Part shown: positions 11,962 to 21,935 of the stretch, one piece after another | Layout of the letters: every line of letters begins with the position of its first letter | How positions within the stretch are numbered: position 1 is the stretch's first letter | Assembly (NCBI RefSeq): GCF_000003195.3 | Contig: NC_012873.2 | Coordinates: 10,501,894 to 10,565,893, forward strand | Origin: Sorghum bicolor | Taxonomy: Eukaryota; Streptophyta; Magnoliopsida; Poales; Poaceae | Direction: 5' to 3' | DNA: 64,000 bases | Notes under the pieces: generated by a model | What the model was told of the DNA's origin: nothing | What the model saw: the letters and a program-made list of their open reading frames with translations, nothing else | The model's database searches: none | Program-made: the position numbers and the translations under genes

Positions 11962-14900
11962 ATGCTTTTGGTTGTATCCAAAGTTTGTATCAGGCTTTGC
12001 AAGAACCTTTTAAGTTTAGTTATGAATCAGACAAACTCTAGAAATTGGGTTGTTTTATCCTGGAATGTTAGAGGCATCAATGCCCAGTGGAAATGGAATG
12101 CCATCAGGGACAAAGTGGTTGAATCAGCCTGTGATGTTGCTTGTTTTCAAGAAACAAAAAAGGAAGTGCTTGACTCCACCTTCCTAAGAAATGTTCTGCC
12201 AGCTTCCTTTAACTGCTTTGAGTTTCAGCCTTCCATTGGTGCTTCTAGGGGAATCCTAGTTGCCTGGAAGGACTCTCTGTTTGATGGAGAAGTTTTTGAC
12301 CTTCACACTTTTGGGGTCACAATTCAATTCAAGTCAAAATTGAATAATAAGATTTGGTTCCTAACCTCCATCTATGCCCCTTGTGCTCCTGATAGGAAAG
12401 AGGAATTCCTTAACTGGTGGAAAAGCTTAACTCTGTCAAATGACTCAAACTGGATCTCTCTGGGAGATTACAACTTAATTAGAGATCAACAAAACAGAAA
12501 CAAGCCTGGGGGTAATTACCAGGAAATGTACATGTTCAATGAAGCTATCAGTTCTATTGGTCTGAATGAAATAAAGTTAAGTGGGAAGAAGTATACATGG
12601 TCCAATCTACAAGATTCACCTCTGTTGGAACAGCTTGACTGGGTTTTTGTTAGTAGCACATGGCTCAATTCCTACCCTAACACAACAGCAAGGCTGCTGA
12701 CCATGCAACCCTCTGATCACAACCCTTGTGTTGTCAATATCTCAACTGACATTCCTAAGTCAAAAGTCTTCAGGTTGGAGAATTATTGGATGCATCATAA
12801 TCACTTTCTGCCAATCATTCAAAATGCATGGAGCCTACCCTATACTGAACAGGACCCTGCCAAAAGAATCTCAGCAAAATTCAAAGTGACAAGGCAGGTT
12901 TTAAAGAAATGGCAAAATTCCCTACCATCCCTCAAAACTGCAATAGCCAATGTCAAGGTTCTTATCCAGTTCATGGAGGTCCTGGGGGAATTCAGAGACC
13001 TAAGCCTACAAGAATGGAATTTCAAGCAGATTCTACAAAATAAATTGCTGAACTTGTTGCAACAACAGAGATCTTTCTGGAAGCAAAGAGGAAACATAAA
13101 CTGGGCTACCTTGGGCGATGCCAATACAACCTTTTTTCATGCAAATGCAACAGTGAAGCATAAGAGGAAATATATCTCTCAACTGACAATACAAAATGAC
13201 CTGATTGTCACAAGCCACAAGGACAAGCAACAGGCCATCTGGGATGATTTCAAATCAAGGTTGGGCACTTCTGAATGGACCAACAGTCAGCCAGACCTAA
13301 ATTTCTTCATAAACAGTGTGGACAACCTAAACTGCTTGGAACTTGAATTCACAACAACTAAAATTGATGCAGTAATAAGGAACTTGCCCAATAACAAATC
13401 CCTAGGACCAGATGGGTTTAACAATGAATTCTTCAAACATTGCTGGAGCATAATCAAACAAGACTTTTATGATTTGGGAAGAGCTTTCATTCAGGGTTGT
13501 CTGTGCTTGAGAAGCATTAATTCCTCTCATATTACCCTCCTCCCAAAGGTTGACAATCCTAGTTCCATTTCTGATTACAGACCAATCTCTCTGCTGAACA
13601 CTTCTTTCAAGCTTCTCACCAAAATTCTAGCAAATAGGCTCCAACCTGCCATTACCAAGATGGTACATCAAAATCAGTATGGTTTCATCAAAACTAGAAC
13701 AATTCAAGACTGTCTAGCCTGGACTTATGAATACCTGCACCTCTACCACCATTCAAGGAAAGAAATAGTTGTAATCAAGATTGACTTTGAAAAAGCTTTT
13801 GATAAGATAGAGCATCAAGCAATGATTGACATAATGAAAACAAAAGGGTTTGGGAACAAATGGATTCAATGGATGCATTTGATTTTTAGCAGTGCCACCT
13901 CCTTAGTCCTGTTAAATGGGTCCCTAGGGAAAACCTTTCACTGTAAGAGAGGGGTAAGGCAAGGAGACCCTCTGTCCCCCCTCCTGTTTGTGCTTGCAGC
14001 AGATTTTCTCCAGTCTTTAATCAACAAAGCCAGAGCAATGGGGTTGTTAAACTTGCCAATACCAATGGAACACAACCTTGACTTTCCTGTGGTTCAATAT
14101 GCAGATGACACTCTGATAATTGCTGAAGGATGCACAAGGCAACTATTCTTCCTCAAGTCCTTGCTCAACACCTTCTTTCTCACAACTGGACTAAAAGTTA
14201 ACTTCAGCAAAACAATGATGATACCAATCAACACTCCTCCTGAAAAGTTGGAAACTCTGTCCAAAACCTTTGGTTGCCAAATTGGAGAATTACCCTTTAG
14301 CTATCTGGGGTTACCCCTCTCCCTTAACAAACCAAGAGCTCAGGATTTCATGCCACTCATCTACAAGTGTCAGATCAGGCTATCAGGACTTTCCTCACTT
14401 TTGAACCAAGCTGGTAGATTGGAACTAACAAATGCTGTGTTCACCTCCCTCCCAACTTTTTATATGTGCTCCTTGGAAGTGCCAAAAGCAGTACTCAAAC
14501 AAATTGATAAATTCAAGAAAAATTGCCTCTGGCAGGGTGGGGAAGTAAATGCAAGAAAACCCCCAAAAGCAGCATGGAAGATGATCTGCCTTCCAAAGAA
14601 GGATGGGGGATTGGGAGTCCTAGACATCAGGAAGTAGAATGAAGCACTAATGATGAAAAATTTGTACAAATTCTTCAACAAGAAGGATACTCCTTGGGTA
14701 AATCTAATCTAGAATAAATATTATAGGAATGGCAAATTACCCAATCACACTAAGAAATGATCTTTCTGGTGGAGGGACAACTTAACTTAAAACTCTTGCC
14801 AAGTTTCAAAAACCTCACCAACATAACCCCTGGTGTGTGTGATTCCTGCTTTTTCTAGACTGACAGTTGGTGGCCTCCACCCCTGGTTTCAGAAGTTCCT

Positions 14901-15554
14901 GAACTACACTCCTTTGCAAAAAACAGTACAATCACACTTCAAAAACTGCTTTCTACCAGTAACTTAGCTGGCCTGTTCCACCTGCCTCTATCCCAACAAG
15001 CCCTGTGTCAATTTCAGTGGTTGCAACATGAATGCCAGAACATTCAGTCTTCAGAAAACAATGACAAGTGGTTATGGAAAAGCAAGTGTCAGCCAAAACA
15101 CAAAGTCTTTGGATGGCTACTGCTAAAAGATAGGCTAAGCACAAGGAATCTTTTGAGAAGAAGAAACATGGCTCTGGATAACCACAATTGTGTGCTTTGA
15201 CAGTTGAACGTTGAGGAAACCACCTTACATCTTTTTTTAGACTGCACCTTTGCACAGGAATGTTGGCATTGGATCGAAATTTCAATCAGAAACAACCAAA
15301 CATTTTAGGACCTAGCTACTGACTTAAGAGCCAATCATCAAACTCAACCGTCTTGGATCATGACAATGGATGTGCTAATTTGTTGGTCGATTTGGGTAAC
15401 AAGGAATAACTGTATTTTCAACAATACGCAACCGACCAGTCAGTTATGTAGACAAAACCTAGTAAAGGAGCTACGATTGGTGAAGTACAGAGTTAAAAAG
15501 GAAGATCAAGCCTTGTTTGAAGGTTGGGTAAAAGGCTTCTTGCATGAATTCTAG
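11962..15554 (+). pseudogene. LINE ORF2: endonuclease, reverse transcriptase, zf-RVT
   Basis: Encodes the LINE replication protein that nicks DNA and reverse-transcribes in place. The frame is open to a TAG at 14635 (about 891 codons from 11962; a second in-frame ATG at 12022 gives the usual N-terminus). An AP-endonuclease-like domain comes first (LSWNVRGIN, ACFQETK, LGDYNLI, catalytic 'SDHNP' near 12714). The reverse transcriptase follows (YRPISLLN near 13576, KIDFEKAFDK near 13780, RQGDPLSP near 13960, catalytic YADD at about 14098-14109). After the TAG the reading is broken by several stops and shifts. The zf-RVT segment (CQPKHKVFGWLL; LHLFLDCTFAQECW, 15080-15270) and a tryptophan-rich tail (15360-15554) remain readable. 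The domain order is typical of the plant L1 clade. Confidence 0.9.
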
Positions 15555-15795
15555 ATCATACCCAGTCTCAGAAAGCGGTCAGCAAGTTGTTTTCCAATGA
15601 GCAAGGCACAACTTTTAGTGGAGAAGATCTCCTGTAATCTTGCCTTTTTAATTTTCTTTGTTTCTTTTTTTGTTTCCTGATTCTTGCTCGATCCTTGCCT
15701 CCCTCCCTCTGCTGGTTGTAAATTGTTCTTTGTTTGTATTTCCCAGTTTTCTTTAATAAATTTACTGTAGGGGCCAAGCCCCTCCAGTTTTCCTA
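15555..15795 (+). other. LINE 3' UTR and A-rich tail
   Basis: Non-coding sequence after the last ORF2 stop, T-rich then with 'TTTAATAAATTTACTG' (a polyadenylation-signal-like AATAAA near 15754) and a short GGGGCCAAGCCCC palindrome at about 15769-15782. It ends in a run of A just before the right target duplication. Confidence 0.65.
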
Positions 15796-15796
15796 A

Positions 15797-15811
15797 AAAA
15801 AGCTTTGTTTT
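15797..15811 (+). repeat. LINE target-site duplication, right copy
   Basis: AAAAAGCTTTGTTTT, matching 4898-4912 with one mismatch. The boundary is fuzzy because the LINE tail itself is A-rich. Confidence 0.7.
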
Positions 15812-15895
15812 GTTATTTATTAACCTCTTGCTCTAGTGAGTTTGTAGAATTTTTAAATAGGCTATTCACCCCCCTCTAGCCATATTAGGACCTTT
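15812..15895 (+). mobile_element. Old LTR fragment, right piece
   Basis: Runs from the LINE target site to 'TTCACCCCCCTCTAGCCATATTAGGACCTTT', the characteristic end of grass Copia-type LTRs. It plausibly completes the LTR begun at 2638 and 4684. Confidence 0.5.
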
Positions 15896-16696
15896 GAGAC
15901 AGCCGCGGCTATAACACTAGAACACATGTTGACATCTAGCGATAGGAAACACAAAGATTTGATGTTGCCTAAGGTCGTAGTTATGTATTTATTGATCTCT
16001 AGGCTTTCCACCTCGCCACATGATGGGTTCCATAAAGTTTGACACTCTTGGATCATCATGGGACGCGCAACACACGCCATCATGATGGGAAGAGACTCTG
16101 GTGGTCATGTCTGGCCATGGCACATCACCTGCCATCCACAATTTCACGCCTTACAGGAAAACTTACTACAACTACTAGAAACTCTGCACAAGATTACAAG
16201 AAACTTTACATGACCCAATGTAAAATTTCTAACAAAGGGCAGCTGGCTGGCAAGACATGGGCATGTAAGGACGGATGCTCACCTAGCTAGCTAGCACGCT
16301 TGGAGCACCTGTTTGGTTGTTGTAGACTTGGGGACCTTTGCTTTTGAAACAAATCCAGTGAATGCGGGTGGCTAGTGGTAGTAGGGGAGCTGAGCTCATG
16401 GAGAAAATCACAGGTGGGTGGCCGTCAAGTAGTGGAGCGCCCCCCACATGGTGGGCTTCCCTGGTGCCAGCGGTGAGTGGCGGGGTGGTTCGTGTTCGGA
16501 GAAGAAATTTGAAATTTTTGGTGCTCTCTATTGTGATAGCTGGCACCCACGAAATTCTCGATGCAGAAAAGATTTTTGGTGCTCTCTGTTGCGTGTAATT
16601 AATTTGATGGCAGAGGGGTAGAATTGACAATTTGCACTATAGCTTAGTCTATGCTAAACTGGTCGGAACATCTTATAAATTGGTATGGAGGGAGTA
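15896..16696. other. Intergenic, nothing firmly recognised
   Basis: No supported gene. The sequence 'GGTATGGAGGGAGTA' at 16682-16696 looks like the right terminus of a Stowaway-like MITE, but its left partner is not visible. The 16340-16600 stretch is open in one frame without a recognisable domain. Confidence 0.35.
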
Positions 16697-17526
16697 GATG
16701 CTAAGATTAGCTGTGGTTGGCATTGGCTAAGATTAGCTGTGGATGGTTACTCTTCCATGTAGTGCAGTCTACATGCATTGTAATAGGTGATCCGCATCAT
16801 CTTATAACTATAGTTTGCAAGATAATCTGCATAGTCATAGTGTACATGCATTAGTTTGCTAGGTGTGATCCATGTTTATAGGCTAAGGGGCTGATGTAAG
16901 TGCCACCGCCAAGGGCTTTTCCTTGTGCCTACTTAATGTGTAACTGAGGACCAAACCAAGTTACCTCGTTTGCTCCATTCTCATATGGTATATAGAGCCT
17001 CTTCTTCCCTAAGGAAACAACTCCATGGTGCAATCTTCTGCTGCTGCAACTGTTGTATTCTCCTTCAGGTTTCTCCCACCAGAGAAGCTCACGTGCGGGA
17101 ACTATGGTATGTGGCACTCCATGTGTCATCTACCTTGAAGGGCGCCTAATTAGTTGGCTTCATCAAGCCCTCCACCAAGCCACAGTAGAGTTCCTGGAGC
17201 TCGCTGCCAAAACCGATGACAATGCTAGTGATAAGGAGGCTAATCTAGTTCCAAACCAAGAGTATGAGAAGTGCATAGCAAAGGATCAATAGGTCCTTAG
17301 CTATCTATTTTTGACGCGTTCCAAGGAGGTTTTCTCCCAAGTCTCATCAGTGATAATCATGGCTGAGTTATGGGCCACAATCTAGGGGCTTCATGCATCA
17401 CAGTCCCGTGCGCAGGTGATGGCCACACACATGGCACTTACCATGATGTCAAAGGGCACATCATCGGTGGCAGACTACTTCATCAAGATGAAGGGACTCA
17501 TCGATGAGATGGTCTCAGTGGGTCAC
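16697..17526 (+). mobile_element. Decayed Copia retrotransposon, left part (PBS and gag)
   Basis: TGGTATATAGAGCC at 16986-16999 resembles the Copia primer-binding site for initiator tRNA-Met (TGGTATCAGAGCC). The preceding ~290 bp, ending in CA at 16983, may be a short LTR. A gag reading begins at ATG 17025 with 'EKLTCGNYGMWH' (UBN2/gag type) and continues, through frame changes and stops, to 'KGTSSVADYFIKMKG' at about 17452-17496. It is interrupted at 17526 by the Tat element and resumes at 29932 after the GTCAC duplication, in the same gag frame. Confidence 0.8.
17522..17526 (+). repeat. Target-site duplication of the Tat element, left copy (GTCAC)
   Basis: GTCAC immediately precedes the 5' LTR and is repeated at 29927-29931 directly after the 3' LTR. 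Only the 5-bp copy separates the two halves of the Copia gag. Confidence 0.95.
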
Positions 17527-18229
17527 TGTTGACACCGTTTTTGGGCACGTGTCCAGGCCGGTAGGATGAGACGGCGGTGTTTTGTCTACAGGATGAATTG
17601 CCGATGAGGATGGTTGCCGATGAAGGAGGGGTTGAATGTGACTAAGTTTATAGGTGGTGATGTGTCTGTGCCGATGGCTATGACAAGGAAGTTTGCCGAT
17701 GACTATGACAAGGGAATCTGCCGATGGTATGAAGGGAGAGTCTGGAAGCTGTCGATCGGTTTGTGGAAGAGTTTCAGCTTGTCACGGGGGATAGCTTTAT
17801 TATTTCCTTAGTTATTTAAATCGTTTTGTATACGGATTCCGTGAAATTTGGAATTCAAATTCTAATCGTGTCTGGTTGTAGCTCTTTGAGCAGGGTATAA
17901 ATATAGACCCTAGGGCCTTGTAATGAGACATCTATCAATCAATCAAACACACATTTTACTCATATTCTAGCATCTACTTTTTCGACGACTTCGTCATACT
18001 TTTTCCTTTTCACTACGAGTTCTTAGGAATTCGCCGACTTAAGCTCGGCGTGTTCTCAAGTTCCGCGTGAGTACCTCTTAGCCGTGACATCCGGGCGCAT
18101 CGCTGTTGTCAGGACTAAAGTATTCGAGTTACCACCTTTGCCGATAGTAAGGTCAAATCGGCTGGCACGCCTTAACGTCTGAATCGGGTATTAGCCCTTT
18201 GTGTTTGCAGACTAGCTTTTGCACCAACA
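17527..18229 (+). repeat. 5' LTR of the Tat element
   Basis: 703 bp, TGTTGACACC...GCACCAACA. Contains a TATA box TATAAATA at 17896-17903 and nine CCGAT/ATCGG pentamers. It differs from the 3' LTR by nine substitutions, all transitions. Confidence 0.97.
17896..17903 (+). promoter_or_regulatory. LTR TATA box
   Basis: TATAAATA in the middle of the 5' LTR, repeated at 29593-29600 in the 3' LTR. It would place the start of the sense transcript about 30 bp downstream, separating U3 from R. Confidence 0.7.
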
Positions 18230-18231
18230 CA

Positions 18232-18256
18232 TCTTTTGGCACGCCCAGTGGGACAG
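18232..18256 (+). other. Probable primer-binding site
   Basis: TGGCACGCCCAGTGGGAC (18237-18254) starts a few bases after the 5' LTR end, the position of the tRNA primer site. The priming tRNA is not assigned here; matching to a tRNA 3' end would settle it. Confidence 0.65.
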
Positions 18257-18275
18257 ATCCAAGATCAAGATCAAC

Positions 18276-20432
18276 ATGTCGACTTCTGAGTTTGATCAAG
18301 AGAACGTCATCCCCGTGACGGAAGCCAATCTCAAGGATGAGCAGAAGCAAGCTATTGCTAAAGCCATGGAGGATTACAAGCAGCAATGCCTGAGATCTTG
18401 CAGCGTGAACAGGAGGAGTGAAGTGATTCAGAAGGATGCACTGCCGGCACCTCGGCAGGTTACTTTTGAGTCCAATCCTGGCAAACTTCAAGAGATGGTT
18501 GACATCGCTATCAACCGTGCTTTGATCAACCAAGCTGGTGTACTGTCTAATACGGTTTTCAATGCCGTGGCAAGAACTTTCAAAGAGGGACAATTGCCAC
18601 CAGATTATGTGGGCCCCACTTATCACCAGCCAAAGTCACCAGTGGTCACAGCTCCATCGGCTGCTACAGCCGCTGCGGGTATGGAGATTCCTGTTCCGCG
18701 AAGCACGTTGGGAGTAACCAACGGACAATCTATGCCGATGACAACTAATCCACAAACTTCAGATGGGCAGATTAAACTTGCCACAGATCTGTTAGCATCG
18801 GCAATGACAGGTTTAACTCCTCCTCCCAACTGGTGGGGTTATGGCATGCCTCCAGAGTTAACGCCGGGTACATCGCAGACGACTGACATGAGAGGCAAGA
18901 CCCCTATGGCATCGGCACCTCCCAATATGCCGATGAATCAGAGTCCCCAGTATACTACTACAACTACTACTGCAAGACCTTACACTGGGAAATCTCAAGC
19001 TCCAATGTGCCAGATACCCAACGCATCGGCAGACTCGATGCTGATGCAACAGAAGTCTATGGCTCAATCAGGGTATGTCAATTCAACGGTGATACCCAAT
19101 TACCAGTCATCGGCAGGGCCTATGCCGATGAACGCTAATAATGGATGGCTTGGGCAGCAAGTCTTTCCGCAAACGCCCCAACAGAGTCCCCAGGCTACAG
19201 GGTTCCAGCAAGGACAGATCTATCCCGGATTCTAGAATCAGGGGATCCTTAACCAGCCAATGAATTTCGGACAGCAGGTCGGCGGACAGCAGATTGGCGG
19301 GCAACAGCTTGGTGGTCCTCAGGTGGGAGGCCAGATAATCAACCCAATGTTCCGTGCAGATCATGCACCAAACAGACACGTGGAGGCTTACCAGCAGGTG
19401 CAGGATCCACAACCACCGCATCGGCAAGATGCCGATGCATACTGGGCCGATAAGATCGCTGAAGTAATGAGAGATCAATTTGGGATAAAACCCAAAGTTA
19501 ACACTTACTCTTATCGGACACCGTATCCTCCCGCATATGATTTGATCCCGCTTCCGCATCGGTACAAGGTACCGGACTTTACTAAGTTTTCTGGACAGGA
19601 TGACACGTCAACCATGGAGCACGTCAGTAGGTTCATTATTCAATGCGGAGAAGCTGGTAACAGGGACGAGTTAAGGATTCGTCTATTTTCATCATCGTTG
19701 TCTGGATCGGCTTTTACCTGGTTCATATCACTACCTCCCAACTTAGTGATTACTTGGGCCGATCTGGAGAAACAATTCCACAAATACTTCTTTTCTGGGG
19801 TTCATGAGAAGAAGATCACCGATTTAGTCAAATTGAGGCAGCGTAATGATGAATCGGTTGAAGGTTTTGTACAGAGGATATGGGAAGTCAAGAACAAGTG
19901 CTATAGTCTGGTTCTGGACGATCGGCAGCTAGCCGATTTGGCTTTCCAGGGTTTGTTGCCACACATCAGGGACAAATATGCATCTCACGAGTTTGAAAGC
20001 TTAAGTCATCTGGTGCAGAGAGTCTCTGATCAAGACATCAAGTTGTTTGAACCCAAGAGAGCATGGAACAAAAAGGTGTCGTTCGTCGATGAAGCAACAA
20101 GCTCAGATTCTGATGAGGAACCAGTCATCGGCTTGGCAGAGTAGGTAAAAAATAAGAAGCCAATGTCTTGCCCTTTTGGGCAGAAGGAACCAGAGAAGTT
20201 CGCTTTTGACACCGCCAAGGCCGATAGGATATTTGACTTTCTACTTCAGGAAGGTCAGATCAAGCTGTCTCCTAATCACGTGATCCCATCGGCTGAGGAG
20301 TTAAGAAGGATGAAATATTGCAAGTGGCATAATGCAACTTCTCATGATACCAATGAATGCAAGGTTTTCAGACAGCAATTGCAATCGGCTATAGAATCTG
20401 GGAGGATCAAATTTGACGGCTCCAAGACCTAG
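18276..20432 (+). pseudogene. Tat gag
   Basis: Structural protein of the virus-like particle. ATG at 18276 starts a glutamine/proline/methionine-rich N-terminal half. The retrotransposon gag domain follows (19530-20030; 'YKVPDFTKFSGQDD', 'AFTWFISLPP', 'LVKLRQRNDESVEGFVQR'). A zinc-binding-like motif CX2HX4HX4C lies at 20319-20360. TAG codons at 19233, 20142 and 20430 interrupt one continuous frame; each sits where CAG (Gln) would fit. The frame runs on without a shift into the protease region. The upstream Gln-rich part is longer than in most Gypsy gag proteins. Confidence 0.85.
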
Positions 20433-20438
20433 AAGCCG

Positions 20439-21935
20439 ATGAAGATTGACCAACATCCTTTCCCAACGAACATGTTGGATGCTAAGGGAAAAGCCAAGGT
20501 CTTAACTTCAGAAGCAGCCGAAAGAAGTGCATCGGTGGATCCTCAGCATCAAGTCACTACTGCCGATGCGAGAGGAAGAGGCTTGGTCCAGGAAGGAACC
20601 AGCTCAGGAAGGCCTCCCCGATCTGGGATTGTAATAACTCACAGAAGGCCTCGGGAAACTTGGCAGCAACGAGAAGATCGATATCGGCGCCAGCAAGAAG
20701 ATTATCATCGGGAAGAAGAGAGACGCCGACAGGAGTGGAATCGGCATAGGGATCACTGGAATTGTCCGTTCTTCATCCATTGCTGGGAGGAGAATATCAA
20801 GCTTCCTACTGTCAGAGATTGCCCTGAGTGCAATGGTTATGATCGGTACGATAGGTCCGATCGAAACTATCGTGATAATGATCGGCGCTTCAATGGGCCG
20901 GTTAGAGGGAGAGCATCTGTCCATGATCGTTTGGGGGGCAGACTCAGTGTGCACGACAGGCTTGGTGATCGTGTCCAATATTTTCCCAGGAACCAGGAAG
21001 AGCTCGTGGAGATGGCTAATGCACGAGTTCCCGATGAATTCGTATTTTGCAGGGACGCTAATACACACCAGATGGAGTCAAGGGAAAATCGACGCCCAGC
21101 AGCAAGGCAGAAGCCGCTTCCTCCATGGTGTCCAGAAGGGTTGACCAAGACACAGAAAAGGAGGCTACAGCGCGAAAGGCAAGAAGGGCTAAGCAAGGGC
21201 GAAAACTCTGGTCAGTCTGGAGATCAGCAGCAATCAAATCCCAAGGGGGAAAACCCATTGACAAGTGTCAACATGGTCTTTATGTTGCCGTTGGAGTTTC
21301 TTGCGCCATCCAGTGATGATGAGTTGGCATTGTCCGACCAAATAGCTCAGTTGGCTTTGGATCCGATGACCGCTATCTTCAAGAAACCTGCCGATGACAA
21401 AAGACAACATCTCAAGGCTCTGTTTGTCAAAGGAAGAGTTGATGGGCAGCCGATGACCAAGATTCTAGTTGATGGTGGGGCTGCTATCAACATCATGCCA
21501 TATGCAGTATATCGGAAGCTTGGAAGAGGAGATCAGGATTTAACCAAGACCGATATGATGCTTAAAGACTTTGAAGGAAACGTGTCTCCAGTCAAGGGGG
21601 CAATATGTGTAGAGTTGACCATCGGCAGCAAAACCTTACCGACAACTTTCTTTGTGATCAGTGGAAAGGGTGCTTACAACTTGCTATTGGGAAGAGATTG
21701 GATTCATGCTAATTGTTGCATCCCGTCTACAATGCACCAATGTTTGGTTCAGTGGGTAGGTGACAAAATTGAGATTGTCCCGGGAGATTCTTCTTTTGTC
21801 ATTGCGTCGGCAGAAGCGGACACCTATGAGAGGACTAGGTGCATGTCAGGAGAAGTTTGGGAGAAGGATTTTCTCAAGGTTGCCGATTACGAAATTCCAC
21901 CGATCCAAGCAGTCGGTTCTGACAAAGGTTTTTAA
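20439..21935 (+). pseudogene. Tat gag C-terminus and aspartic protease
   Basis: Same frame as gag. It begins with a charged Arg/Asp-rich segment (20640-21150) and a Pro-rich link. The retroviral-type aspartic protease follows: ILVDGGAAIN at about 21464-21493 carries the catalytic Asp in a DGG version of the DTG/DSG triad, and 'LLLGRDWIHAN' near 21682-21714 is the conserved hydrophobic-Gly flap-partner motif. It ends at TAA 21933-21935. Coding continues in another frame from 21935, so a small indel lies near 21930. Confidence 0.85.

Larger units (their letters stand above)
4913..15795 (+). mobile_element. Near full-length LINE retrotransposon
   Basis: The element has a short 5' leader, a long ORF1 (5229-11913), ORF2 (11962-15554) and a 3' UTR ending in an A-rich tail near 15791-15800. 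Direct repeats of about 15 bp flank it, as target-primed insertion produces. Without the 3.0 kb solo LTR at 5964-8961 its length is about 7.9 kb, long for a plant L1-clade LINE because ORF1 is unusually large. Both ORFs carry disabling lesions, so it is not autonomous. ORF2 is open through the endonuclease and reverse transcriptase, which points to a fairly recent insertion. Confidence 0.85.

Noticed and set aside
17527..18229. LTR frame with many Met/Asp codons as a protein gene
   Set aside because: The frame is repeated exactly in the 3' LTR and comes from GCCGATG motifs, not from a gene.
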